This document shows, piece by piece, positions 1 to 8,060 of a stretch of 14,149 bases of DNA. The first letter of the stretch is position 1, and every line of letters starts with the position of its first letter. The notes beneath the pieces were generated by a model. The model saw nothing but the letters and a program-made list of their open reading frames with translations. It did not search any database and was not told where the DNA came from. The translations under genes and the position numbers were made by a program. The stretch is from JBMOLL01 sp049325415 (lineage in GTDB: Bacteria; Bacteroidota; Bacteroidia; Bacteroidales; GCA-2748055): assembly GCA_049325415.1 (NCBI GenBank), contig JBMOLL010000043.1, positions 1-14,149 on the forward strand, written 5' to 3'.

Positions 1-300
1 ATGGCCGATGAAGCCAAAGACCTCATCCTTTTCAAGGATTTTCTGAGAAACAAACCCGTTTACAAAAAACTGGACCTGGTCAGTGACGACAATCTCTTTT
101 TTGTAAATTTCGATCTGATTATCTGCAGGAATGTCATTATCTATTTTAATTATGATCTTCAGAACCGGGTATTCAGTCTATTTCACCGGTCCATGAACGA
201 AAAGGGCGTATTGCTGCTCGGGCTTCATGAATCGATTCTCGGACCCTATGCCAGTCACTTTTTAAAGCAGGATTTTTTCTATTTCAGGAAAAATGTATGA
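1..300 (+). CDS. cheR: CheR-type protein-glutamate methyltransferase, C-terminal part (5' truncated by window edge)
   Basis: This is the C-terminal third of a CheR methyltransferase, the cytoplasmic enzyme that methylates glutamates of chemoreceptors or related sensors using S-adenosylmethionine. The 99 visible residues contain the family's FDLIICRNVIIYFN stretch (about residues 37-50 of the fragment), the following LQNRVFSLF helix and the GVLLLGLHES strand-turn near the end. These core residues match orthodox CheR, unlike the second CheR-like protein at 2653. Full CheR proteins are about 270 residues, so the ATG at base 1 is probably an internal methionine and the real start lies upstream. 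The stop codon overlaps the next start (ATGA, 297-300), which implies translational coupling with the sensor gene. The sensor is a reasonable candidate substrate (inference). Confidence 0.88.
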   Translation: MADEAKDLILFKDFLRNKPVYKKLDLVSDDNLFFVNFDLIICRNVIIYFNYDLQNRVFSLFHRSMNEKGVLLLGLHESILGPYASHFLKQDFFYFRKNV

Positions 301-2648
301 ATGTATTGAAACTGAATATTGAAAACAGGCTTCTCCTTTTTGCCGTACTGCTCATCCTTTTCTGGCTGACCACTCTGCTTGCTGTACTGAATGCTTTTCA
401 GAAAACCGCGGAAGAACGGATGGCCCTGGAGGCCCTGGGTGCCTGCAGGTCACAAACATCCGCTTTAAAAACCCTGCTCCATCAACCCGGGGCTGGATAT
501 TCTGCCGACAGTTCCACCCGCTTCACCGATGAACTCGTTAAGCAGGCCGATGAGCTTACCACCGCAACAGCTCTCCTGGGCAACGTGAAACAGATTACGA
601 CCAGTCCAGTCCGGAATGAAATGAGCTCGGCGCTTGCAAGAAATGCCGGCGAGATCAGCAGCTTAATTGAAAAAACATTCATTGAAGGTACTTCAACCCG
701 GATCGGTCAGGATAGTGAATTCCGTATCGCCGTTTTACTGGACCGTCATAACAGCCTGATCAGTAAACTGGAATCCGACCTCGCCGGGGATGCCGCGAAT
801 CTGCTGAAGAAAACAAAACGGGGAACAGCTTTTGTGTTTTCGGGTGCCCTGCTCCTGCTCCTGGCCATGCTTTTTGTCTTTTCACGGGATCTGAATCAAA
901 CCATGAAGCAACTGCTGGCCTTTGTTGAAAAACTTTCGCGGGGCGAGATCCCTGAAAAACTGGCTGAAAACAAAGGGGACGAATCCGGACAGATCGCACA
1001 GTACCTGAATGCATACGGTGAAACACTGAAAATGAAAATAAACTATCTAAGCGAGCTTTCGGAAGGAAATCTTAACCCGGGCTTCAGCAGTGCTGTGGAA
1101 GATCGTCTCGGAACCGCGATGATGGCTCTCGGGGAAAAACTCCGGCTCTCCGCCCTGGAAGAAAGGAAACGTACTGATGAAGAGCGTAAAAGAAGCTGGA
1201 ATGCCGAAGGACACGCTCTTTTCGGAGAAATCATGAGATCAGAGAGCGAACAGGTCTCGGAATTATCCTTTCGTATCATCCGGAACCTGGTATCTTACCT
1301 CCATATTGAGATGGGAACCCTGTTCCTGGCGGGAAAAGAAGATGGTAGTGAAGAAAAATACCTGGAGATCATTGCCGCCTATGCCTATGACCGCAGGAAA
1401 TTCATTACCAGAAAAATCGGCTGGGGAGAAGGCCTCCCGGGCACCTGTGCACGAGAAAAAGAAAAAATCTTCCTCACGGAGATTCCGGTGGAATATTTCG
1501 AAATCACCTCCGGACTGGGCTATTCAAAACCTGAGTCCGTCCTGCTGGTACCGCTGAATCTTGAGGGTGAGATTCTGGGGATTATTGAACTGGCCGCAGC
1601 AAGGATTATGGAACCTCATGAAATCCTTTTTGTTGAAAATCTTGCACAAAGCATAGCCTCGGCTCTTTCTGCCGTGAAGAACAGCGAAAGGACCGCCATG
1701 CTCCTGCGGCAGTCACGGCAACAGGCCGAGGAACTGCTGCGACAGGAGGAGAAGATGAAAAACAACATGCAGGAACTTGAACTTGCCCAGAATGAATCCA
1801 CAAAAAGAGCAAGCGAGATATCCGGGATATTATCTGCCATCAATCACTCCTCACTCGTCGCCGAGTTCGCTGTAAACGGGCGTTTCCTGAGCCTGAATGA
1901 CAAATTCCTCCTCCTCCTTGAATCCCCTTCCGAACAAATCCTGGGAAAGCATCACAGTGAATTTGCCGTTGTCGACAAATATTCGGAAAACTACAGGAAG
2001 TTCTGGTCCTCCCTGAAAAACGGGGAAACCCTGAGCATGCAGGGAAAGTATAAACTCTATAACGGAAGAGAAATCTGGCTTCAGGAAACTTTCACCCCCA
2101 TTCCTGACAGTGAAGGAAAAATATATAAGATCCTGGATATCGCCATTGACATGACACGGGCAGTCGAGCAGCAGGAATCCCTTAAAAAACAGGCGGCCGA
2201 GATCACCAGGCAGACCCTGGAGCTGTCGAGCCTGAATGATGCGGTTAACACATCTATTATCAAATGTGAGCTGGATACGGATGGCATCATCACCGATCTG
2301 AATGAAAACTTCATATCATCAAGCGGATATAACCGCCGTGAACTGCTGGGCAGGAACTACAGGTTATTCCTGAAAGAAAGTGAAAAAGACCAGTTCGACA
2401 GAATCTGGGCGGAACTTGTGAAGGAAAAGACCTACCAGGGCGTTATCAGGCGTACCCGGCCCACCGGAGAGGAAATCTGGTTGATGGCCACCTTTTCCCC
2501 CGTAAGAAACGAAGAAGGCAAAATTTATAAGATATACTTCCTGGCTCTTGATATTACCGAAAAGAAACTGAAATACCAGTTGCTTGAAGATGCCAACCAG
2601 GAGATAGAGAGACTGAAACAGCGTTTATCGGCCTTCACGACGGATTAA
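297..2648 (+). CDS. Membrane sensor: periplasmic helical domain, HAMP, GAF, coiled coil, PAS, PAS; no output domain
   Basis: A 783-residue sensory protein. Transmembrane helices at about 11-33 and 177-196 enclose about 140 residues of mostly helical, presumably periplasmic sequence resembling a four-helix-bundle sensor. A HAMP-like segment follows (about 197-250), with a second HAMP-like stretch (about 251-283). A GAF domain spans about 305-465, with the motif GEGLPGTC and then TEIPVEY and SGLGYSKPES. A Gln/Glu-rich coiled coil (466-505) leads into two PAS domains (about 510-620 and 640-757), each ending in a PAC-like GKIYKI..(A/L).D(M/I)T segment. The protein stops after a short coil, with no kinase, GGDEF, phosphatase or MCP domain. 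Its front half is organised like a chemoreceptor (TM-bundle-TM-HAMP), and it sits between CheR and CheB genes, so it may be their methylation target (inference). The start is fixed by the ATGA overlap with the upstream gene. The ligand is unknown. Confidence 0.85.
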   Translation: MNVLKLNIENRLLLFAVLLILFWLTTLLAVLNAFQKTAEERMALEALGACRSQTSALKTLLHQPGAGYSADSSTRFTDELVKQADELTTATALLGNVKQITTSPVRNEMSSALARNAGEISSLIEKTFIEGTSTRIGQDSEFRIAVLLDRHNSLISKLESDLAGDAANLLKKTKRGTAFVFSGALLLLLAMLFVFSRDLNQTMKQLLAFVEKLSRGEIPEKLAENKGDESGQIAQYLNAYGETLKMKINYLSELSEGNLNPGFSSAVEDRLGTAMMALGEKLRLSALEERKRTDEERKRSWNAEGHALFGEIMRSESEQVSELSFRIIRNLVSYLHIEMGTLFLAGKEDGSEEKYLEIIAAYAYDRRKFITRKIGWGEGLPGTCAREKEKIFLTEIPVEYFEITSGLGYSKPESVLLVPLNLEGEILGIIELAAARIMEPHEILFVENLAQSIASALSAVKNSERTAMLLRQSRQQAEELLRQEEKMKNNMQELELAQNESTKRASEISGILSAINHSSLVAEFAVNGRFLSLNDKFLLLLESPSEQILGKHHSEFAVVDKYSENYRKFWSSLKNGETLSMQGKYKLYNGREIWLQETFTPIPDSEGKIYKILDIAIDMTRAVEQQESLKKQAAEITRQTLELSSLNDAVNTSIIKCELDTDGIITDLNENFISSSGYNRRELLGRNYRLFLKESEKDQFDRIWAELVKEKTYQGVIRRTRPTGEEIWLMATFSPVRNEEGKIYKIYFLALDITEKKLKYQLLEDANQEIERLKQRLSAFTTD

Positions 2649-2652
2649 GAAT

Positions 2653-3474
2653 ATGGATAAGGTCACCCCTGCCGAAGCAAGATACATTGTCAATGCCGTG
2701 CGCAACCATTCCGGTGTGGACCTGAGTGGCTTTGCCATGAGCAATCTGCGGCTGGTTCTGGGTCAGTTTATCCGGACAAAGGGCATACAGTACACCGACA
2801 TCCTTATCAGTCGCCTGCTCGATTATCCCGACCAGCTGGAAGAACTTGTAAGTTTCCTGGAACAGCCGGACCTGGAAATGTTCCGAGACCCCGAATTCTG
2901 GCAGTTAATGAAGGAGACCCTGCTTCCCAGGATGATCTCCCGTTTCGATCCGCTTAAAATCTGGCTGCCCTATAACTCGACCGGGGAAGAACTCTATTCC
3001 CTCCTGATCCTCTTTCACGAAATGGCGTCACCGGTCAGAATGGAGATTATTTCAGGGAATGTAAGTACAATCCGGCAGCAGTCGATCATGGGTGGTGTTC
3101 TGGGTAACAGGAAATATCAGATCAGCCGGATGAATTATGAAACAGCCGGAGGAAAGAACGACTTTGCCGATTATTTCACAGAAGCCGACAGCCAGTACAG
3201 GTTAAAGCTCCCCGGACTGCAGGATGTTACTTTCCGCATCCACCCAATGATCCCGGATAATTCGGATGAGCAATTTCATATCATACTGATAAGGAACCGC
3301 TTGCTGATGTTCAATCAGGAAATCAAGGAAAAAATCCTTCAGCAGCTTGCCTCCGCACTCGATAAAAGGGGACTCTTAATCCTGGGTTACAGGGAAAATC
3401 TCTCCAACTGCAACTCCCCGCTCTTCCCCTCGGATGAATATATGAATGAACAGATATATAAATTAAAGGAATGA
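2653..3474 (+). CDS. Divergent CheR-like protein, possibly a non-catalytic paralogue
   Basis: At 273 residues it has the usual CheR length and layout: a helical N-terminal domain (about 1-70), the family-typical MFRDPEFW (76-83), then a Rossmann-type SAM domain. STGEELYSLL (109-118) keeps the STGEE core of motif I, but the preceding W-L-P-Y-N lacks the usual small A/G/C residues. The acidic residue that normally contacts SAM after the second strand (atDi in CheR) is asparagine here (SGNVS, N136). The CRNV(M/L)IYF motif has become IRNRLLMFN (213-221), and the N-L pair before it is absent (HPMI). Several SAM or active-site positions are therefore changed, while the gene is intact. It could be a weakly active methyltransferase, an enzyme with another substrate, or a pseudoenzyme that docks onto the sensor. 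It starts 4 nt after the sensor gene and overlaps cheB by ATGA. Confidence 0.75.
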   Translation: MDKVTPAEARYIVNAVRNHSGVDLSGFAMSNLRLVLGQFIRTKGIQYTDILISRLLDYPDQLEELVSFLEQPDLEMFRDPEFWQLMKETLLPRMISRFDPLKIWLPYNSTGEELYSLLILFHEMASPVRMEIISGNVSTIRQQSIMGGVLGNRKYQISRMNYETAGGKNDFADYFTEADSQYRLKLPGLQDVTFRIHPMIPDNSDEQFHIILIRNRLLMFNQEIKEKILQQLASALDKRGLLILGYRENLSNCNSPLFPSDEYMNEQIYKLKE

Positions 3475-4037
3475 GAACGGAAAAGATCCTGGTGATTGGC
3501 GGTTCCGCCGGAAGTTTCCGGATCATTACCGGAATACTTGAAACCCTGCGCCCGGGCTTCCCCTATCCTGTTATTATCTGCATCCACAGGCTGCGAAATG
3601 TAAGAAGTGGCTTCCTGGAAACTTTTTCCCTGAAAACAGCTCTTCCGCTCAGCGAACCATTCGACAAGGAACCAATAAAAAAAGGAAACTGCTACCTCGC
3701 TCCCGCCAATTACCACCTGCTTATTGAAAACGACAGGCATTTCAGTCTTTCGCAGTTCAAACCGGTTATCTTCTCAAGGCCTTCCATCAATCTGCTTTTC
3801 GATTCTGCCGCCGATGTCTATGGACCGGATGCTATCGGGGTTCTTCTTTCCGGAGCCAATACCGATGGCGCCGACGGAATAGCCGCCATACACAGGGCCG
3901 GTGGCATGACCATCGTACAGGACCCTTCCGACGCCGAGGTGAAGACCATGCCGGAGTCGGCTCTTTCACTGTTCCGGCCCGACCATGTTATGGATGCAGC
4001 TAAAATCACTACTTTTATTCGCAATTTACATAGCTGA
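3471..4037 (+). CDS. cheB: Stand-alone CheB-type protein-glutamate methylesterase (no receiver domain)
   Basis: A 188-residue protein consisting only of the CheB catalytic domain, which hydrolyses glutamate methyl esters (or deamidates glutamine) on chemoreceptors and related sensors. The catalytic triad is recognisable: Ser12 in GGSAGS, His39 in ICIHRL and Asp132 in LLSGANTDGADG. The C-terminal TMPESAL segment matches the conserved MP.(S/E)A region of the family. Classical CheB is about 350 residues with an N-terminal phospho-receiver. That domain is missing, so activity cannot be set by CheA phosphorylation in the standard way and may be constitutive or set by partner binding (inference). 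The start overlaps the preceding stop (ATGA, 3471-3474), and the next gene begins 2 nt after the stop. Pairing with the full CheR at the left edge gives an antagonistic methylation module. Confidence 0.88.
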   Translation: MRTEKILVIGGSAGSFRIITGILETLRPGFPYPVIICIHRLRNVRSGFLETFSLKTALPLSEPFDKEPIKKGNCYLAPANYHLLIENDRHFSLSQFKPVIFSRPSINLLFDSAADVYGPDAIGVLLSGANTDGADGIAAIHRAGGMTIVQDPSDAEVKTMPESALSLFRPDHVMDAAKITTFIRNLHS

Positions 4038-4039
4038 TC

Positions 4040-4807
4040 ATGAGGAGACACCGGGGAACCATATTGATCATACTTTATTCCATCAGCCTCCTTTCCGCAC
4101 TCTGGCTGCTGGCAGGAGCACTGAATGCCGGATTTCCAGGGCATGAACCGTCCATCCTGTTTATTCCCGGTGTTATGCTTTTCAGTTCCCTGACTATGAT
4201 TACGCGCTATGCCTGGTTTGCTATAACGGGTATGGAACAGGAAGTAAACGATGTTCAGGTGGCGGATGGCTCCCGGTCTCCCGGGCTAAAAAAGGAAAAA
4301 CAAAGTACAAGGGGAGAAAATATTAATATTGAAGCAATTGCCAGAAAGATTGCCCGGGAATTTGACCCGGAAGACGGCCCTGAATCCAATGGCCGAAAAC
4401 TGTTAAGGATCCTTTCCGGTGAACTTGAAATAATGACCGGAATCTACTATAGCCTGGCCGCTGACGGAGTCTTCATGCCGGTATCGACCTTTGCCTTCAG
4501 TTCGGCACGAGAACCTGCACCTTTCAGTCCCGGTGACGGCCTGCCCGGGCAGGCAGTGATGAACAGGCAGGTCCTGCTGATCAGGGAAGTCCCTGCAGAT
4601 TACCTCCAGGTTTATTCCGGTCTTGGAGAGGCAGAACCCACCTATCTGGCTTTTATTCCATTTATCAAGGGAGAGGAAGTTGCATTCCTGCTGGAATGCG
4701 CAGGTTTTCACCCCGCTGGTAAGGAACTTGAACAACTGTTCCTCCTGATCTCCTCCTCCCTGTCTGATAAGCTTTCTTCCGAAAACAAAACGAAGACCCA
4801 TGAGTGA
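4040..4807 (+). CDS. Small membrane-anchored GAF-domain protein
   Basis: A 255-residue protein with two predicted transmembrane helices (about 7-29 and 38-60) joined by a short loop, a charged linker (about 65-115) and one GAF domain (about 117-245). The GAF keeps the same signature as those in the flanking large proteins: GDGLPGQA (165-172), REVPADY (182-188), SGLGE...P (193-200). The N-terminal hairpin also resembles that of the downstream phosphatase (SILFIP at 38-43 here, PVLFLP at 56-61 there). The protein therefore looks like a copy of the phosphatase's N-terminal half that lacks PAS and PP2C domains. No catalytic domain follows. It may bind a ligand or form GAF heterodimers with the phosphatase (inference). 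It overlaps the next gene by 8 nt (4800-4807), so the two are probably translationally coupled. Confidence 0.72.
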   Translation: MRRHRGTILIILYSISLLSALWLLAGALNAGFPGHEPSILFIPGVMLFSSLTMITRYAWFAITGMEQEVNDVQVADGSRSPGLKKEKQSTRGENINIEAIARKIAREFDPEDGPESNGRKLLRILSGELEIMTGIYYSLAADGVFMPVSTFAFSSAREPAPFSPGDGLPGQAVMNRQVLLIREVPADYLQVYSGLGEAEPTYLAFIPFIKGEEVAFLLECAGFHPAGKELEQLFLLISSSLSDKLSSENKTKTHE

Positions 4808-7412
4808 GCGGAAGAAAAATACAACCTGGCATGGCAGCCGGTCCGATTTGTGGATCGTCACCGGAACAATGACAGTGATGATTATCCTGCTGTGGTTTGT
4901 TGTCCTTTTTACAGGTGAACTTCCGCTTACCCTCAGGTCCATTGTCTCCATTCATGCAGATAATCCTGTTCTTTTCCTGCCCGACCTGTTTCCGTTGCTG
5001 GTCTTTATCCTGCTTAATGGCCGCAGGAAGATTCAGCTCAGAGAAATGAGTGAGGTTCAAGCAAAACTCGACCTGAAGGAGAAACTGCTTATCAATTCAA
5101 CCCGCTTTGCACGGGAGCTATCGGAAGGAGACGACCCTTCCGTGGCGGAAAACATGCTTGAAAGTGAACTGGGACAGGCTCTCCGGCTGATACAGCTGAA
5201 TATCAAGACCAACCGCAGGACTGAATCGGAAAAAAACTGGATTGCCGAGGGGAAAGATGTGATCTCCAGAATCCTGCGGAATTATAACAACCTTGACGAA
5301 CTTTCCTACCAGGTCCTGAAAAGCCTCAGCAACTACATCAGTAGCCTTCAGGGTGCCATTTATATTTTCGACAACGACTCGGCCCTGCTCATCAACAGGG
5401 CAACCTATGCCTATAACAGGAGGAAATACCCCGGCCGGAGCTACCGGATCGGTGAAGGCCTTGTCGGGCAATGTGCCTATGAAATGGATTTTATATACCG
5501 CACCGAGATCCCCGATCATTACATGTCGGTTTCCTCCGGTATCCTTGGAGAGCAAAAACCAAAAAGTATTGTTCTGGTACCCCTGATTACCAATGAGACT
5601 CTTCAGGGGGTAATGGAATTCGCCTTTCTCCAGAACCGCGTACCCAAACTGACCATTCAGTTTCTACTTGAACTCGGTGAAATTATTGCAAGGACTGTTT
5701 TTAACCTGAAGATTACCGTACGAACGGAACAGCTCCTCAATGAATCGCGGAATCTGACAGTAGAGCTGAAGAACAATGAAATCAAACTGCAGGAAAGTGC
5801 GGTGGAAATGAGGCGGACCCAGGAACAACTCCGGCTTGCGAATGAACAGCTGGAAAAAAGGATCAGTGAGGCACACCATGCGCAAAACAGGCTGCACTGG
5901 TTGCTGGAAAATGCCTCTGAGATCATCTCCATTTACGATAAAGACAAAAAGCTATCCTATATCAGCCCCTCGGTCAATTCAATCTTCGGTTACAGTCCGG
6001 AGGAAATGATGGCCGGTAAAGATTTCGAGAGGATCAGCAGGGAAGGTGCCGCAGGACTCCATGCTGCCCTTAATTCACTGCTGCTTTATCCCGACTCCAC
6101 TCAGGAATTCGCTTATTCCTTTATCCGGAAAGATGGTGAAAGGCTCTGGCTGACGGCCAGTTGCCGGAACCTGATTTCAGACCCCTCTATTAATGGCTTC
6201 GTTATCAATAGTCATGATATCACGGCCTCGCGCCTGATGGAAAAGGAACAACGTCTGAAAACAAGAATGCAGGCTTTGTCGGAAAATTCGCTGGATTTCA
6301 TTCTCCGGATCAGCCTTGATGAAACCATTTACTATGTAAACCCCATTGTTGAAGACTATACCTCTATTCATCCTGCCGGGGTGCTTAACCGTAATCTTTC
6401 CGAAACCGGCTTCCCGGATGCAATACGATCCTTTTTCCAGCAAACCCTTCACCGGATCAGCGTCCATCCCGCGAAAATAAACACACAGTTTACATTTCCT
6501 GTTCAGATGGGTGATCGAACAACGGAAAGGATACTCAATTTTGATGCCATCCCCGAGTTCCAGGAAAATGAGCTGGAAACCGTTTTGTTTGTCGGACACG
6601 ATATTACCGAAGCGAAAAAAATCGAACAGGAGATCCGGATCATAAACAAGAACATCAAGGACAGTATCAATTACGCTGAAAGGATCCAGTCGTCAATCCT
6701 CCCCGAAATGAGCCGGGTCATGAAAACCTTCCCGAAAAGTTTCATCTGGTACAGGCCCCGGGATGTGATTTCGGGGGATTTCCCATGGTTCCTTGAGACA
6801 GAAAATGCCAGTTTTATCGCCGTAATTGACTGTACCGGACACGGTGTACCCGGAGCACTGCTCTCCTTCGTCGGCTTTTTTCTTCTGAACAACATTATCC
6901 TGTCTGACAGTTCGCTGAATCCCGCCGAAATCTGTGGCCGCCTGAATCTCGAACTCAGACGTACGCTGAAACAGGATCGCGAAAGACCGGACACCCAGGA
7001 CGGAATGGATATTGCCCTCTGCAAAATTTCTAAAGAGGCCGGCCGGCTTGAATTTGCCGGTGCACACCGGCCACTTTACCTCCTGAGTGAAGGTGAACTG
7101 ACTGTATTCAAGGGCGACTCCAGGGCAATCGGCGGCTACAGTAACCCGCAAAAAGACAACCAGCCCTTTACCGATTTCACCGCGAATTTACACAGAGGCG
7201 ATAAACTGTTTATTTTTTCCGACGGTCTGACAGATCAGCTGGGAGGACCGCAAAACCTGAAATTCGGAACTAAGGGACTGAGAAACCTGATCGTGGAGAA
7301 TCCCGGGTTTACCCTGATCCAGTACCGGAAGAAAATTGAATCCGAATTTTATGAGTGGATGGGCAGCGAGAAACAACTGGACGACCTCTTATTGATTGGA
7401 ATAGAGTACTGA
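4800..7412 (+). CDS. Membrane-anchored GAF-PAS-PAS SpoIIE/PP2C-family serine/threonine phosphatase (SiaA-like role)
   Basis: An 870-residue sensor phosphatase. Two transmembrane helices (about 18-37 and 57-73) are followed by a helical linker, a GAF domain (about 150-300; RIGEGLVGQC, TEIPDHY, SGILGEQKP), a coiled coil (305-365), PAS 1 (about 365-478), PAS 2 (about 485-605, ending GHDITEAKK), a signalling helix, and a PP2C domain of the SpoIIE/RsbU type (about 636-870). The metal-binding motifs are present: SGDF (Asp660), DCTGHGVPGA (Asp677), FSDGLTDQ (Asp808) and a final DDLLLIGIEY (Asp861/862). Such phosphatases dephosphorylate a Ser/Thr on a STAS-like switch protein. The two genes downstream encode the matching kinase (SiaB type) and substrate (SiaC type), so its substrate is very probably that SiaC homologue, as for SiaA in Pseudomonas. 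Oddity: SGDFPW has proline where relatives usually have tyrosine. The sensor domains differ from the HAMP arrangement of SiaA, so I assign a role rather than the name. Confidence 0.92.
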   Translation: MSERKKNTTWHGSRSDLWIVTGTMTVMIILLWFVVLFTGELPLTLRSIVSIHADNPVLFLPDLFPLLVFILLNGRRKIQLREMSEVQAKLDLKEKLLINSTRFARELSEGDDPSVAENMLESELGQALRLIQLNIKTNRRTESEKNWIAEGKDVISRILRNYNNLDELSYQVLKSLSNYISSLQGAIYIFDNDSALLINRATYAYNRRKYPGRSYRIGEGLVGQCAYEMDFIYRTEIPDHYMSVSSGILGEQKPKSIVLVPLITNETLQGVMEFAFLQNRVPKLTIQFLLELGEIIARTVFNLKITVRTEQLLNESRNLTVELKNNEIKLQESAVEMRRTQEQLRLANEQLEKRISEAHHAQNRLHWLLENASEIISIYDKDKKLSYISPSVNSIFGYSPEEMMAGKDFERISREGAAGLHAALNSLLLYPDSTQEFAYSFIRKDGERLWLTASCRNLISDPSINGFVINSHDITASRLMEKEQRLKTRMQALSENSLDFILRISLDETIYYVNPIVEDYTSIHPAGVLNRNLSETGFPDAIRSFFQQTLHRISVHPAKINTQFTFPVQMGDRTTERILNFDAIPEFQENELETVLFVGHDITEAKKIEQEIRIINKNIKDSINYAERIQSSILPEMSRVMKTFPKSFIWYRPRDVISGDFPWFLETENASFIAVIDCTGHGVPGALLSFVGFFLLNNIILSDSSLNPAEICGRLNLELRRTLKQDRERPDTQDGMDIALCKISKEAGRLEFAGAHRPLYLLSEGELTVFKGDSRAIGGYSNPQKDNQPFTDFTANLHRGDKLFIFSDGLTDQLGGPQNLKFGTKGLRNLIVENPGFTLIQYRKKIESEFYEWMGSEKQLDDLLLIGIEY

Positions 7413-7420
7413 TTAAAAGT

Positions 7421-7436
7421 CCGGGAATAAACCCGG
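7421..7436 (+). other. GC-rich inverted repeat between the phosphatase gene and siaB
   Basis: CCGGG (7421-7425) and CCCGG (7432-7436) form a perfect 5-bp stem with a 6-nt AATAAA loop. It lies in the 68-nt gap (7413-7480), the only gap above 10 nt between neighbouring genes in the 1-11504 cluster. No T-run follows, so it is not a convincing terminator. It could be an RNA processing or stability site that lets siaB/siaC be expressed at a different level from the phosphatase, or it could be chance. Confidence 0.35.
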
Positions 7437-7454
7437 TTATTGAAAGGAACATTT

Positions 7455-7462
7455 TACATTTA
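7455..7462 (+). promoter_or_regulatory. Possible internal promoter -7 element before siaB
   Basis: TACATTTA matches the Bacteroidota -7 consensus TAnnTTTG at all but the last base. I do not see a well-placed -33 TTG upstream, and initiation here would leave only about 10 nt of leader before the chosen siaB start. It is offered only as a weak candidate for separate siaBC transcription. Confidence 0.2.
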
Positions 7463-7480
7463 ACACCGTATACAGGCAAG

Positions 7481-8059
7481 ATGACAGCTCCTACGATCAG
7501 GAACAGATTCCTGGATTACCTTTTCCAGGTTTACAGCGGGATGAATAACCAGCATCCTGTGATCCTCTATGAGGGAGAGATCACCCATTCCGTAATGAAA
7601 AGTTTTTCTGCCCTGGCGGAAGATTTTATGTCAAGGGAAAAAGAGCCGGAAGATATCCAGCGAAAGGTATACCATGCCATGGTGGAATCTCTTCAGAACA
7701 TCAATCATCATGCCTGCAGGCTGCCTGATGAACCGGAAGACGCTGCCGGCCGGGGTGCTTTCATTCTTTGCTTTGATCAGGGTTATTATTATGTTATGAC
7801 CTCGAACATGGTCGACTCGGGCAGAGTGGAAGAAATGACAGACCTTATGGACCGGGTGAACCGTATGACGGAGGAGGAACTGACCGAATGCTATAAAAAA
7901 CAGTTAAAGGATGGTCGTATTTCCGAGGAAGGGGGTGCCGGACTCGGTTTTATCGATCTAAGGAGAAAAACAGGTCAAAAAGTGGAATACCGCTTTGAAA
8001 AAGCAGGTGCTGATTCAAGCTATTACCTGTTTACAATAAAAATTTCAAGAAAGGATTGA
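7481..8059 (+). CDS. siaB: SiaB-family protein kinase (GHKL-type ATPase fold, DUF6272)
   Basis: A 192-residue cytoplasmic protein with the ATP-binding elements of the histidine kinase/SpoIIAB superfamily: an N-box-like VESLQNINHHA (68-78, with Glu69 as likely catalytic base and Asn73 as likely Mg contact) and a glycine-rich EEGGAGLGFIDL (149-160) for the ATP lid. In Pseudomonas aeruginosa SiaB phosphorylates SiaC on a threonine, opposing the phosphatase SiaA. Here the order phosphatase, siaB, siaC gives the same functional set. I chose the ATG at 7481. An in-frame ATG at 7355 would add 42 residues, overlap the phosphatase gene by 58 nt and make the protein longer than SiaB proteins as I recall them (about 180-190 residues). 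The stop is 1 nt before the siaC start, so the two are tightly coupled. Confidence 0.85.
   Translation: MTAPTIRNRFLDYLFQVYSGMNNQHPVILYEGEITHSVMKSFSALAEDFMSREKEPEDIQRKVYHAMVESLQNINHHACRLPDEPEDAAGRGAFILCFDQGYYYVMTSNMVDSGRVEEMTDLMDRVNRMTEEELTECYKKQLKDGRISEEGGAGLGFIDLRRKTGQKVEYRFEKAGADSSYYLFTIKISRKD
8047..8055 (+). promoter_or_regulatory. Ribosome binding site for siaC
   Basis: AAGAAAGGA ends 5 nt before the siaC ATG at 8061 and lies inside the last codons of siaB. It is one of the few clear purine-rich Shine-Dalgarno sequences in the window. It suggests siaC is translated strongly, as expected for a switch protein needed in excess over its kinase (inference). Confidence 0.5.
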
Positions 8060-8060
8060 G

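Noticed and set aside
4403..4951. 182-codon open frame on the - strand
   Set aside because: It is antisense to the well-supported GAF protein and phosphatase genes, and I see no motif or leader.
7355..7480. N-terminal extension of siaB by 42 codons from an upstream in-frame ATG
   Set aside because: It would overlap the phosphatase gene by 58 nt, run through a GC hairpin and an AT-rich gap, and make the protein longer than SiaB proteins as I recall them. The ATG at 7481 fits better.
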